NCBI GenBank assembly: GCA_938074205.1
Contig: CALJES010000006.1
Span: 287,843 to 351,842, forward strand
Length of the DNA stretch: 64,000 bases
Reading direction: 5' to 3'
Source of the DNA: an uncultured bacterium
Lineage (GTDB): Bacteria > Armatimonadota > UBA5829
The position numbers and the translations under genes are program-made. Under the pieces are notes generated by a model. That model ran no database searches. It was not told where the DNA came from and saw only the letters and a list, made by a program, of their open reading frames with translations. Shown piece by piece: positions 26,783 to 35,979 of this stretch. Numbering within the stretch: position 1 is the first letter of the stretch; each line of letters opens with the position of its first letter.

Positions 26783-29251
26783 GTGAGACTCACGGATATC
26801 GACCTCTGCGGGCTAGGCAGCTTCACGGAATCGGAGTGCGGGTTCCGTATCGGCCGTTATCACCTAGAGGAACCTTGGGGCTACATTTACGCCACGCAGG
26901 AAATCCTCGTGAAAGTCGACCAACACGGACCAGACTACGTCCAGTTTCAACCTCCGCACGGCACAGTATTTGTTCGTCGAGAGCGATATCAAAGATATCC
27001 TTCCCTTCTTATATGGATACGCACAGAGGATGGCAAAGCATTCACCAACTTCTGGAATCCTGTAATTGGGATTGATGCTACAAGCGAACCTGACGAGTTT
27101 CTGTGCGAGTACTCACTCGCAAGTGCGTCCTACCACGTCAAAAAATATGGCATTGCAGTAGACACCGAGATTTTTGTTGCCCTGAACAATCCTGCAGCGG
27201 TAATCTCGTGCAAGATACTAAACAACAATCACAAGCGAACTATCGAAATCATCCCCGTAATCCGGCCCCATTTCGCCGCGACATCGCTTGCTGCATGGGA
27301 TGTGCCCAGCCTTTATCAAACTGTAGCGTACTCCAATGATATTGGCCCCCTGTTTGAAATGGAGCTGCGCAGTCCTGCCGGTATCCCAGAGGAACGCAAA
27401 TACTGCTTTGTTCTGGTTGATATCGACGAGCCGGATTCGGTTGAAGTTAACTATGCACGATTCATTGGCAACGGATCGTTTGAGTGCCCACAGTTCGTAA
27501 TGACCGTACCCGCACGAAAGACATTTCGGTACAGCGAGCGCAGTGCTGAAAACGCGTGCCAGGGCGTGCAAGGTATAGCAGCCATTTCAAAAACGCTGAG
27601 TCTAGACTCAGATGCATGTTTTGAATTCGCAATAATCATTGGAACAGCGTCGGGCTTAACTCGCGGGATGAAGCCATCACCCGAGCAGGTCGAGAACTTA
27701 TCACAGTATTTCGACGGCAGCGCAAGACAATCAGCGAAAGAATGCTACTCATCATTTCTAAAATCGTCGATAAGAGTAAGAAAGATATGGACTCCTGATC
27801 AGGCTTTCTCGAGATATGTCAACGAATGGCTGCCGCTGCAACTCAATTGGGTAAATACTTTGGATCGCGGTTGGCCTACTGGAATGCGCGGCACACGAGA
27901 TTCAGCCCAAGACGCGACGGCTACGATACCCATCAACGCAGCTCTGGCCCGTGAGCGCATAATCGAAATTTTCTCTGTGCAAAGAAGCGATGGATGGTTT
28001 CCACGGCAGTACTCTATTTTCGGAAGACACGGCAAGCACGATTTGCGGAACTATGTGGATGCAGGAGCTTGGGTTTGGGAGCTTCTTTTCGATTATCTGC
28101 GCTGGACCAAGGATTTCCAACTGTTAAGAGAAGAGCTCCAGTTCCTCGACAGCGATAAGGGGGAAAGCATACTGGAGCATTCTCTCAGAATTGCGAACTT
28201 CTATCTAGCTAACCAAAACCTGGGCGAGCACGGCTTATGCAAGATACGCGAGGGCGACTGGAACGACTCAATCAACCGTGCAGGTTTGGAGGGGCGCGGC
28301 GAATCTGTGATGTTGTCCTGTCAGGTAGTACTCCTGCTAAAGCAAGCTGCATATCTGTTAGAATGGCTTGACGAGCACACTGATCTTGTGAAAGAGTTCC
28401 GAGAACAAGCGGAGCGACTAACTTCCAATATACTCACCTACGCTCTGAACCGTGAAGGATACCTCAACGGTGTTTTCACGGACAAAGGCGAATGGGTTTT
28501 TTCGTCATCGGACCCGGACGGCAGACGGCGGATTAGCATTCCCGTCAACGCGTGGGGTATCATAAGTGGCGTGCTGATCGGCAAATCATGCGAAAGGGTT
28601 ATCGACATCCTCGCAAAGCTCAAGCAACGCGACGGCTGGCCTCTTTTCACCCCGCCAATAGGTGATCTTCCAATCGAAAAGCTAGGAAGGATCGGACAAG
28701 GAGATTTACTTCCCGGTCTTGGCGAAAATGGGACACATTACAACCACGGATGTCACGGCTTTCTCGGCAGAGCAGCAGCCTGTGCAAAGCGCGGCGATTT
28801 GTTGCTTGAAGTGCTGAGGTATATGTTACCCTACGACCAGACGTGCCACCCGGTAAATCGCGCAAAAACGGCACCCTACGCGGTCGTCAATCATTGGAAG
28901 ACGGCAGCTGGCCTAGAAGGCCGTGGTGGAGACGCATTTTTGACGGGTTCAATATCTACGGCGCTTCGGAACGTCTATGACGGCATGTTCGGCATCAAGC
29001 CACTGCTGGACTCTATAGCCCTTGACCCGTGTTTGCCCTCAAGTTGGGCAGAATGCTCGGCGAGCTTTTCGTACCTGGGTTCCAGGCTGGAAATCACCTA
29101 CAAACAGGCCGGATATGGCAGATGGAGCATATCGATAAACGGGGAATCGGTTGACCACAAGAGTGTAGACTGGCTTGGTGAGGCGATCCCTGCAATCCCC
29201 GACTCAGCCCTGCGTACTAAGGGGAAAACTCACATCCAGTTAACCCGATAA
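26783..29251 (+). CDS. GH94-type disaccharide phosphorylase
   Basis: This 822-residue protein belongs to GH94, which includes cellobiose, chitobiose and related phosphorylases that split beta-glycosides with inorganic phosphate. The N-terminal super-sandwich domain reads CGFRIGRYHLEEPWGYIYA, and the (alpha/alpha)6 barrel follows with GMRGTRDSAQDATA. The catalytic-acid region GDWNDSIN has Asp492 and Asp495. Late motifs are GENGTHYNHGCHGF and GRGGDAFLTGSISTALRNV. The start is GTG 26783, because the frame is closed just upstream; its ribosome site is poor. The gene sits in opposite orientation inside the Hdr-Flox cluster. The acceptor sugar is not deducible. Confidence 0.88.
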   Translation: MRLTDIDLCGLGSFTESECGFRIGRYHLEEPWGYIYATQEILVKVDQHGPDYVQFQPPHGTVFVRRERYQRYPSLLIWIRTEDGKAFTNFWNPVIGIDATSEPDEFLCEYSLASASYHVKKYGIAVDTEIFVALNNPAAVISCKILNNNHKRTIEIIPVIRPHFAATSLAAWDVPSLYQTVAYSNDIGPLFEMELRSPAGIPEERKYCFVLVDIDEPDSVEVNYARFIGNGSFECPQFVMTVPARKTFRYSERSAENACQGVQGIAAISKTLSLDSDACFEFAIIIGTASGLTRGMKPSPEQVENLSQYFDGSARQSAKECYSSFLKSSIRVRKIWTPDQAFSRYVNEWLPLQLNWVNTLDRGWPTGMRGTRDSAQDATATIPINAALARERIIEIFSVQRSDGWFPRQYSIFGRHGKHDLRNYVDAGAWVWELLFDYLRWTKDFQLLREELQFLDSDKGESILEHSLRIANFYLANQNLGEHGLCKIREGDWNDSINRAGLEGRGESVMLSCQVVLLLKQAAYLLEWLDEHTDLVKEFREQAERLTSNILTYALNREGYLNGVFTDKGEWVFSSSDPDGRRRISIPVNAWGIISGVLIGKSCERVIDILAKLKQRDGWPLFTPPIGDLPIEKLGRIGQGDLLPGLGENGTHYNHGCHGFLGRAAACAKRGDLLLEVLRYMLPYDQTCHPVNRAKTAPYAVVNHWKTAAGLEGRGGDAFLTGSISTALRNVYDGMFGIKPLLDSIALDPCLPSSWAECSASFSYLGSRLEITYKQAGYGRWSISINGESVDHKSVDWLGEAIPAIPDSALRTKGKTHIQLTR

Positions 29252-29282
29252 CTCACCAAGCCTCGCTCTAACCCAGAAGGAA

Positions 29283-30320
29283 TCATGTAGTAGGTTCCGG
29301 TTCTCTCTCAGCGCATACCTTGTTGAGTACGTCCCGGATGTCGACGTTGACCGGACACAGTTCGACGCACCTGCCGCAGCCCGTGCACCCGACTACGCCA
29401 TACTGTTCGTGCTGGTATTTAAATTTGTGCATTAGCCGCTGGCGAGACCGAGGCAATTGATCCGGACGCGGGTTGTGACCGGACCCCATCAGGGTAAATT
29501 CCTCAAATTGGCACGTGTCGCGGCATCTGTAACGCTCTATGCAAGTTCCACAGACCTCATCCTGAATGTCGAAGCACGAGCAGCTAGGACACATATAGCT
29601 GCACACACCACACCCAATACATTTCTGGGCAATTTCGGCCCATATCGGATGATCCCATGCCAACCGCTCGTAGAACTTACCGTCGGAAAACGGCAACACG
29701 TTATGCGACTTGAACTGCTCCCAAAGTCGGTTCTTGTTTTCGACGTCATCGCTTGAAGGCGCCGAAAGCCCGTCCCACTCGACAACCGCCTCACCTTTGG
29801 GAGAAGTCACCTCTATATAGAACCTGTCACCTAGGTCGTACATAATGGCATCTACATTAGGCTTCCATTTTTCAACATCGTCAGTGGAGGCGCAAAACCA
29901 ACTCCACCGCATCTCAGCCGGCATGACCGCCACCAGGGTGGTGTTTTCTCGACGGGCTGCATAGTAGGGATCCTTGAACTTACCGTCCAGGAACACCCTG
30001 TCCAACACCTGTATTGCCTGAGCGTCCGGCAGCCACATTCCGAGCATCACTCGAGGCTTGTTTTCCGGTACAACCGGCTGGACCTCGACTTCTCCAGGGC
30101 GAGCGCTCACCTTAAGCAGCGTCTCGTAACGAGGTAGCAGATAGTCCTTGGGAGGCATCATCATTTGACTGCCATCTAGAATAAGATTGTCGCCAGGGGC
30201 AACTTCTTTGAACTCTGCCGGAGCATCAGTTCGTTCCACAGGCGCCACTACGACAAACTGCTTCTGAAGAGCATCTATGAAACCTGGTATTTTATCTTTA
30301 GGTAGAATCTTGTCAGCCAT
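29283..30320 (-). CDS. 4Fe-4S dicluster subunit, AsrA/FloxB-like
   Basis: This 345-residue protein is related to anaerobic sulfite reductase subunit A and to the iron-sulfur subunits next to MvhD in Flox operons. Near the C-terminus it has two cluster sites, CIGCGVCSYMCPSCSCFD and CTGCGRCVELCPVNVD, plus cysteines in CGTCIERYRCRDTC. The N-terminal ~230 residues hold no cysteine cluster and probably make subunit contacts. ATG 30320 is used, with GGGAAGCGAG upstream; a TTG two codons earlier is possible. It is the last gene of the main Hdr-Flox transcript and ends 31 bases from the convergent GH94 gene. Confidence 0.78.
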   Translation of the reverse strand: MADKILPKDKIPGFIDALQKQFVVVAPVERTDAPAEFKEVAPGDNLILDGSQMMMPPKDYLLPRYETLLKVSARPGEVEVQPVVPENKPRVMLGMWLPDAQAIQVLDRVFLDGKFKDPYYAARRENTTLVAVMPAEMRWSWFCASTDDVEKWKPNVDAIMYDLGDRFYIEVTSPKGEAVVEWDGLSAPSSDDVENKNRLWEQFKSHNVLPFSDGKFYERLAWDHPIWAEIAQKCIGCGVCSYMCPSCSCFDIQDEVCGTCIERYRCRDTCQFEEFTLMGSGHNPRPDQLPRSRQRLMHKFKYQHEQYGVVGCTGCGRCVELCPVNVDIRDVLNKVCAEREPEPTT

Positions 30321-30350
30321 TTTCAACTCGCTTCCCTATTGACTAAACAC

Positions 30351-30368
30351 CGTTGCCCAATGGCAACG
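30351..30368 (-). repeat. Intercistronic hairpin between the two FeS-subunit genes
   Basis: CGTTGCC (30351-30357) and GGCAACG (30362-30368) form a 7-bp stem closed by a CAAT loop, in the 97-base gap between the two genes. It may adjust expression of the downstream subunit or mark an RNA-processing site; there is no U-tract. Confidence 0.4.
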
Positions 30369-30417
30369 ACTACAACTTCGTATGCGAAAGTGCACACAGA
30401 TTCACCACCTCGCACTG

Positions 30418-31362
30418 CTAAGAGTGCTGCGCCGGGTCGACGTCGTTTTCGCGAAAGGTGCCCAGGAGAGGTGCTTCCTCATTCGGGTCACCAGCCTCAT
30501 AGTCATATTTATTTTTGACAGCTTCAGCCATCTCGCGCATAAGCTCCGCAATGCGTATGCCCACCGGACACACCCTCTCACACTCGCCACACTGAATGCA
30601 CCTGCCCGCCAAGTGCATAGCACGAGTCGCATGAAACATCCAGTTTTCTTCCGGAACCGCTTTCTTGGCAGTCCATTTCGGCTCAACGCGATCGGCAAAA
30701 CACACTTCGCAATAGCAGTTCGGACAGATCTGCCGACACGCATAACACCGGATGCACTTTGAAAATTGCTCGCTCCAGTACTTCTGCCTTTCCTCAGGCA
30801 ACTCCGGCAGCTCGCGGGGCTTGACTTCGGACGGCAAAACGGCTTCGCCGAATTTGACATCAAAAAGAGCCGGCTCACGCTTTGTGCAAGCGAGGCACAT
30901 ATCTCGGTGCACATCAGTGGACTTCAGAAGCTGCTCGCCATTTAGAGTTATAACTTTGATACCATCGGCAGCCCAATCAAGGGCGGTGACGTCTGAGAGC
31001 CGGACACCGGCCAGCTCCAGTCTGGACGGATCGACCACTCCTGCGCATCCAAGGCCGATTATGTAGATATTGTCACGCTTAACCTGGTTTTCTTGGATTA
31101 GTGCCACGATACTTCTGATATCGCAGGGTTTGGCAACTATTCCTACTTTGCGGTCCTTTGCTATCTTGGGCAGATAAACCGCTAAATTGTTCGCGCACAC
31201 TGGGTTCCAAACGAGCTTGTCAACATCTTCAGGCCTATCGATAAAAACTGGCGTCGTCCTAAAAGGTACGCTCCCAGGAGCCCATCCGATCACTAGCTCA
31301 ACCAAACCATTCTCCAAAACTCTCTTTGCCTCTTGACGTATCTTGTTTTCGACTTCAAACAT
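30418..31362 (-). CDS. FrhB-like N-terminus plus 4Fe-4S dicluster subunit (FloxC-like)
   Basis: The 314-residue protein begins with a segment like coenzyme F420-reducing hydrogenase beta subunits and related proteins (DRKVGIVAKPCDIRSIVALIQENQ), including the CDIR cysteine region, then IYIIGLGCAGVVDP. Its C-terminal half binds two 4Fe-4S clusters (CIRCYACRQICPNCYCEVC and CIQCGECERVCPVGI). In Flox-type clusters such a subunit links the NAD(P)H-oxidising flavoprotein to MvhD/HdrA. It lies 23 bases downstream of the mvhD-like gene. The FloxB/FloxC naming of this and the next gene is by context and could be swapped. Confidence 0.78.
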   Translation of the reverse strand: MFEVENKIRQEAKRVLENGLVELVIGWAPGSVPFRTTPVFIDRPEDVDKLVWNPVCANNLAVYLPKIAKDRKVGIVAKPCDIRSIVALIQENQVKRDNIYIIGLGCAGVVDPSRLELAGVRLSDVTALDWAADGIKVITLNGEQLLKSTDVHRDMCLACTKREPALFDVKFGEAVLPSEVKPRELPELPEERQKYWSEQFSKCIRCYACRQICPNCYCEVCFADRVEPKWTAKKAVPEENWMFHATRAMHLAGRCIQCGECERVCPVGIRIAELMREMAEAVKNKYDYEAGDPNEEAPLLGTFRENDVDPAQHS

Positions 31363-31385
31363 TGTTGTGCTACCACTCTGGATGC

Positions 31386-31883
31386 CTATAATGTTTTCTT
31401 TTCAGGTGTAACTACACCTTTGAAGGGACCCAAGCGCCTGATTTTCTCAGTGAACTCTTGTACCAGCTCCGCAAACCTGTTACCTTCGGAAGCTGAAACC
31501 CACTCGAAGTGGAACCTCTCCTCCGGCAAACCAAGCGCCTTCAGGAGATCCTGAAGAAGGGTAATCCGCCGACGCGCGTAATAGTTGCCTTTTGCATAGT
31601 GACAGTCACCAGGGTGACAACCAAGAACCATTACCCCATCGAAGCCCTTTCGAAACGCCTTAAGAACGAATGCAGGGTCTACGCGACCGGAACATGGTAC
31701 TCGGATTATGCGAATGCTCTCCGGATATTGCAGTCTCGAGGTGCCGGCCAAATCCGCACCAGCGTAGCTGCACCAGTTACATAGGATGCCGAGAATTATC
31801 GGCTGCCAAGTGCGCTCTTGTTGAGTGGACTCACTGCTTTCCAGCTCAGCTTTCTCTTCGACCAAAACAGCATCTTCGCTCAT
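31386..31883 (-). CDS. mvhD: MvhD/FloxD-family iron-sulfur protein
   Basis: This 165-residue protein carries the MvhD domain, the 2Fe-2S protein that hands electrons to HdrA. Motifs are LCNWCSYAGADLAG, IRIIRVPCSGRVDP and VLGCHPGDCHYAKGN, together supplying the expected five cysteines. ATG 31883 is chosen for AGGA six bases upstream. The N-terminal ~30 residues are acidic and unconserved. Because no hydrogenase gene is near, it more likely serves a Flox-type (NAD(P)H) input than an Mvh hydrogenase. Confidence 0.88.
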   Translation of the reverse strand: MSEDAVLVEEKAELESSESTQQERTWQPIILGILCNWCSYAGADLAGTSRLQYPESIRIIRVPCSGRVDPAFVLKAFRKGFDGVMVLGCHPGDCHYAKGNYYARRRITLLQDLLKALGLPEERFHFEWVSASEGNRFAELVQEFTEKIRRLGPFKGVVTPEKKTL

Positions 31884-31928
31884 GTCAGTTCCTATGATCA
31901 CTATTGCTGGTATTTAGTAAACACTAGA

Positions 31929-32741
31929 TTACTTCTGCTTTATCACGTATCCTGGCTTGAGCTCGCTAACTGTGCAGGAAGCCGCTTCAAGAATCAGCTT
32001 GCGGCCGCCGGGACCTTCCGTTTCGGCGACAGTTGTAGCGACTTCAAGTTCCTTAACAACTCCTATGCCCTCCGCAATCCAATAAACACCACAGCTGCGA
32101 CCGCCAGTTACCGTAAATGGCTTGTCCCAAAGATCCATAGTGCCGGACACACCCTCGCCCGTGTACACTACTTTCAAACAATCTGCAAATGTACCTGCAG
32201 GCACTTTCACCGTTTCACGACCCACACCTCGAGCCGAAAGAGTGCACTTCGTATCGCGCTCGCGCATGGTGCCGACGTTCCAGGACTTCAGTGCCATAGC
32301 ATCAGATGCGCTGTAATAGAGTAATGGTGGCTCGTATTGCTGAATGTCCGGTTGGTTTTCCGTAGATGATTCGGTACGAGAAGACAGGATCCGCAATGTA
32401 CCACTCTCAGATTTGAGCTTGAGCTCAGTTGTTTCCGAGTGCGAATCACCTCCGCTTGCTGACCATGTGCGCGTCACTTCTTTGTATTCATATACGGTCG
32501 AATCGGAGCTCTCACTTGCTGCAGTTACCTCGTACACCGAAACGCCGTAACTTGCGTCGCGAAATGCCGATAAGGTTCTGTTCTCGAACCGCAGAGTTGC
32601 GCGAACCAGTTTAACCGTCTCGTATTCCCATTTGTTGCCGACGGCGCAGGGAATGGGTGTGAGCTCGCGCGACTTCGCTGACGAACAAAGCGCAGCGACA
32701 ATAAGTAGAACCCTTAAACTATGAGATATGAAGGTTTTCAC
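31929..32741 (-). CDS. Exported protein of unknown function inside the hdr cluster
   Basis: A 270-residue product with a signal peptide (SHSLRVLLIVAALCSSAKS) and a beta-rich body. The segment PIPCAVGNKWEYETV at its start and VPAGTFADCLKVVYTGEG in the middle resemble lipoprotein-like beta-barrel domains found in many uncharacterised exported bacterial proteins. GTG 32741 gives a normal signal peptide; a GTG ten codons upstream is possible, and neither has a clear ribosome site. It lies between hdrA and mvhD, with 98 and 45 bases on either side, in the same orientation. That is odd for an exported protein in a cytoplasmic complex operon, and no functional link is evident. Confidence 0.65.
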   Translation of the reverse strand: MKTFISHSLRVLLIVAALCSSAKSRELTPIPCAVGNKWEYETVKLVRATLRFENRTLSAFRDASYGVSVYEVTAASESSDSTVYEYKEVTRTWSASGGDSHSETTELKLKSESGTLRILSSRTESSTENQPDIQQYEPPLLYYSASDAMALKSWNVGTMRERDTKCTLSARGVGRETVKVPAGTFADCLKVVYTGEGVSGTMDLWDKPFTVTGGRSCGVYWIAEGIGVVKELEVATTVAETEGPGGRKLILEAASCTVSELKPGYVIKQK

Positions 32742-32839
32742 CTTGCAACAATGCAATGAGAACCAAAACACGAGCTTGGTCTCCGCAGAATTCAGTCCTG
32801 CTCGCCAAAGCTAGTTTGGCAGCCGAGAATATAAAGCAG

Positions 32840-34852
32840 CTATTGTCTTCCAGCGAGCGCAGCATCTGCAAGTGCGTCGATCTCTGCAAGGATCTGTTTG
32901 GTGTCAAAGCCGCGCAGTCTTGCTGATCCGCTTCGGCATGCTGCCGCACACGTGCCGCAGCCCTTGCAAACGCCTTCATTGACGCGAGCAACCTTCTTCA
33001 TCACCTGGTTGTCGCGGGTCGATTTTTCACGATCAACAACTTCCACCAGCTCAATCGCGCCAAACGGACACACCTCAACACACAACCCACATCCCACGCA
33101 CGTGTCTTCGTTCACGTAAGCCGTCATTGCCTCAGAAAGGATAGCTTCTTTACTGAATAGTCCTACTACTTTGGATGCGGCGCCGCTGGCTTGAGCTACC
33201 GTATCCGGAATGTCCTTGGGATACTGACAGGCTCCGGCCAGGTATATCCCGTCAGTAAGCACCTCTACAGGCCGCAATTTTGGGTGCGCTTCGGAGAACC
33301 AATCATATTGGTCAGTCGAAATCCCCAGTTTCCGAGCTAATTCTTTGGCATCGTCATGGGGTTTCATGGCTGTAGCAAGTACCACAAGGTCGACGCGAAC
33401 TTCCAGTGGCCTTCCAAGCAGTGTATCAGCACCTTTTACGACAAGCTGATCTCCATCCGGATACACGCGAGAAACCCTGCCTCTTATGTAATTGGCCCCG
33501 TACTCCTCGATAGTTCGTCGAACAAACTCCTCATAACCCTTGCCGTTCGCGCGGATATCCATATAGAAGACATAGGTTTGAACGTCGTGAAGCTTGTCCT
33601 TCGCCAGTAGAGCTTGTTTCGCATTATACATGCAGCAGACTTTAGAGCAGTAAGGATACCCATGCTCCTCGTCTCGACTACCGACACACGATATAAATGC
33701 TATCGAGCGAGGGGTTTTACCGTCCGACGGTCGAACGATCTTGCCGTCGGTCGGTCCGGAAGCGTTCATCAGGCGCTCAAACTGAAGCGACGATATAACA
33801 TCTGGATATTTACCGTATCCGAACTGTGCCATTGCGCGCTCGTCACGCCATACATCAAAACCGGTGGCCACGACAATAGCACCGAACTTTTCGGTGACAA
33901 CTTGATCCTGCTGTTCATAGTCGATCGCGCCAACTGGGCAGATCTTTTGGCACACTCCACACTTGCCGGTTTGAAAGTATCTGCAGTGGTCGCGGTCGAT
34001 AACGGGCTTGTTTGGCACAGACTGAGGGAAAGGTCTGTAGATAGCTCGCCTGGTTCCGGTACCCTCGTCGAACTCGCTCGGAATATCCTTTACCGGGCAT
34101 TTTTCAAGACACAGTCCGCATCCGGTGCACTTTGATTCGTCTACGCTTTTTGCTCGCCTGCGAACCTTTACCTCAAAGTTTCCAACAAAGCCGTTGACTT
34201 CTTCGACTTCGGAATAGCTCCAGATTTCGATCAACGGATGGCTGGCGCAATCTACCATCTTGGGTGTCAATATACAAGCAGCGCAGTCGAGCGTCGGAAA
34301 AGTCTTATCATACTGCGCCATATGACCACCGATGGAAGGTGTGCGCTCAACAAGTACAACTGGATATCCGGCGTCAGCTATATCTAGTGCAGCCTGTATT
34401 CCTGCGACACCACCCCCTATAACGAGAGCTTTACGGGTAATGCCGAGCCTGGACCTAGTTAGAGGCTCGTTCTTAGCAACCTTCGCAACAGCCATTCGGA
34501 CTAGATCAATGGCGTGTTGTGTTGCCTCGGGCGTACGGTCGTGAACCCACGAGCACTGCTCGCGGATGTTTGCCATCTCGACCATATAAGGGTTAAGTCC
34601 TGCTGCTTCCACACAGCGCTGAAAAGTGGGTTCGTGTAAACGAGGCGAACACGACGCCACGACGATCCTGTCCAGCTTGTGTTCCTTTATTGCATCCTGG
34701 ATTATATTCTGACCAGGTTCGGAACACATATATTTGTAATCGGTCGCGTACACGACACCGGGCATCTCGCGCGCTGCTTCTACGACCTTTTCCACGTCAA
34801 CCGTCTTCGCTATGTTTGATCCGCACCAGCAAACAAATACACCTATTCTCAT
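32840..34852 (-). CDS. hdrA: Heterodisulfide reductase subunit A (HdrA), flavin-bifurcating core
   Basis: HdrA binds the FAD that splits electrons between ferredoxin and HdrBC. The 670 residues contain the N-terminal cysteine region (VCWCGSN...SCSPRLHEPTFQRC), the FAD motif VIGGGVAGIQAALDIADAG (about 145-163) and the inserted-cluster segment FPTLDCAACILTPKMVDC, with Cys rather than Sec. Four ferredoxin-type sites follow: CTGCGLCLEKCP, CGVCQKICP, CVGCGLCVEVCP and CKGCGTCAAAC. Length equals methanogen HdrA. It sits in the order hdrC-hdrB-hdrA. Methanogenesis genes are absent, so the natural disulfide (a DsrC-like protein or another thiol) is unknown. Confidence 0.95.
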   Translation of the reverse strand: MRIGVFVCWCGSNIAKTVDVEKVVEAAREMPGVVYATDYKYMCSEPGQNIIQDAIKEHKLDRIVVASCSPRLHEPTFQRCVEAAGLNPYMVEMANIREQCSWVHDRTPEATQHAIDLVRMAVAKVAKNEPLTRSRLGITRKALVIGGGVAGIQAALDIADAGYPVVLVERTPSIGGHMAQYDKTFPTLDCAACILTPKMVDCASHPLIEIWSYSEVEEVNGFVGNFEVKVRRRAKSVDESKCTGCGLCLEKCPVKDIPSEFDEGTGTRRAIYRPFPQSVPNKPVIDRDHCRYFQTGKCGVCQKICPVGAIDYEQQDQVVTEKFGAIVVATGFDVWRDERAMAQFGYGKYPDVISSLQFERLMNASGPTDGKIVRPSDGKTPRSIAFISCVGSRDEEHGYPYCSKVCCMYNAKQALLAKDKLHDVQTYVFYMDIRANGKGYEEFVRRTIEEYGANYIRGRVSRVYPDGDQLVVKGADTLLGRPLEVRVDLVVLATAMKPHDDAKELARKLGISTDQYDWFSEAHPKLRPVEVLTDGIYLAGACQYPKDIPDTVAQASGAASKVVGLFSKEAILSEAMTAYVNEDTCVGCGLCVEVCPFGAIELVEVVDREKSTRDNQVMKKVARVNEGVCKGCGTCAAACRSGSARLRGFDTKQILAEIDALADAALAGRQ

Positions 34853-34952
34853 GGCAATTTCCAGTTATCTAGGTTATCTAGCTATATTATATTTTCCCAA
34901 CAAGCCCCCGAAGGACACCCTAGGTCAGTTTTCGGACATCGATCGCAGCAAA

Positions 34953-35849
34953 CTAAGAGTTGACACCTGCAGGCATACTCTGATACTGATCTATCGCATC
35001 CAATGCAGAATTTACATCTACCAGGTGACTTGCGAACAGCTTTCTTATTCCCGGTACTTCCATAGCCAAGCCAAGAAGCTCTGTGAAATAGAAGACTGGT
35101 ATGGTCAGATCTTCACCTCTCATTTTGCCTGCAGCAGCCTGCCGCATTTCGAGGTTTGTCATGCACAGCGGACAGACCGTCACGATGCAGTTTGCACCAT
35201 GCTTCTTGGCGTTCGATATAATATCGCCCGTCAATTTTACAGTTATAGAACTCTTGGAAATGCCCAGGCTTGCACCGCAGCACTCATTCTTGAAATACCA
35301 CTCCACGGGCTCTGCACCCACAACTCGCATAGCTTCGTCTAACCTTTGCGGTGCTTCGGGGTCGTCGAAGCCTACCACTCTAGGCGGCCTCAGCAAAAGA
35401 CAACCATAATAGCATGCAGGTCTCAAACCGCGAAGAGGATACCTGACATTCTCAGCAACACTCTTTAGCACCTCAGGAGCAGTAAACACTTCAAGAGCTG
35501 AGCGGACAGTGATCTTGCCCTCGTAGGGTTTGGCTAGGCTGGCGTTGATCTCGCTGCGAAGAGCTTCATCGGACTTCATAGCTACTTCCGCAGATTTCAT
35601 CCTGTTGTAACAGGCCGCACAAGGAGCTACAACGTCTAGCCCCATGCTTTCAGCTATGCCTAAGGTTCTTGCGGGAAGAGCAATACTGAGTTTGTGATCA
35701 AGCGCATGTCCTGACGTTGCTCCGCAGCAGTTCCAATCCGGTATCTCTACAAGTTCGATCCCCAAAGCCTCAGCAACGAGTGTCGTCGATTCACCGAACT
35801 CCCTCGCGGTTGACTCCAAGCTGCAACCAGGATAGTATGCATATTTCAT
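34953..35849 (-). CDS. hdrB: Heterodisulfide reductase subunit B (HdrB)
   Basis: HdrB holds the two noncubane 4Fe-4S clusters that reduce a disulfide. Both CCG domains are intact: IPDWNCCGATSGHA with APCAACYNRMKSAE, and KNECCGASLGISK with TVCPLCMTNLE. The N-terminus reads MKYAYYPGCSLESTA. ATG 35849 has GAGG seven bases upstream. At 298 residues it has the expected length. HdrB lies between hdrC and hdrA, separated by 130 and 100 bases, which is looser than in most hdr operons. Confidence 0.95.
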   Translation of the reverse strand: MKYAYYPGCSLESTAREFGESTTLVAEALGIELVEIPDWNCCGATSGHALDHKLSIALPARTLGIAESMGLDVVAPCAACYNRMKSAEVAMKSDEALRSEINASLAKPYEGKITVRSALEVFTAPEVLKSVAENVRYPLRGLRPACYYGCLLLRPPRVVGFDDPEAPQRLDEAMRVVGAEPVEWYFKNECCGASLGISKSSITVKLTGDIISNAKKHGANCIVTVCPLCMTNLEMRQAAAGKMRGEDLTIPVFYFTELLGLAMEVPGIRKLFASHLVDVNSALDAIDQYQSMPAGVNS

Positions 35850-35979
35850 TGTAGGACCTCGGACCACGGCTACTGGCGATGTGCAGTTTGATAAACAGAA
35901 ACACCAATGTGATTAATTCTGCTGAGCATGCAGCCCACTACGTGTAACACAAAGTGCGGGCGAGTGGCTGGGAGTGCGG

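Noticed and set aside
34193..34300. Selenocysteine in HdrA
   Set aside because: The conserved position (FPTLDCAACILT) is encoded by an ordinary Cys codon and there is no internal TGA.
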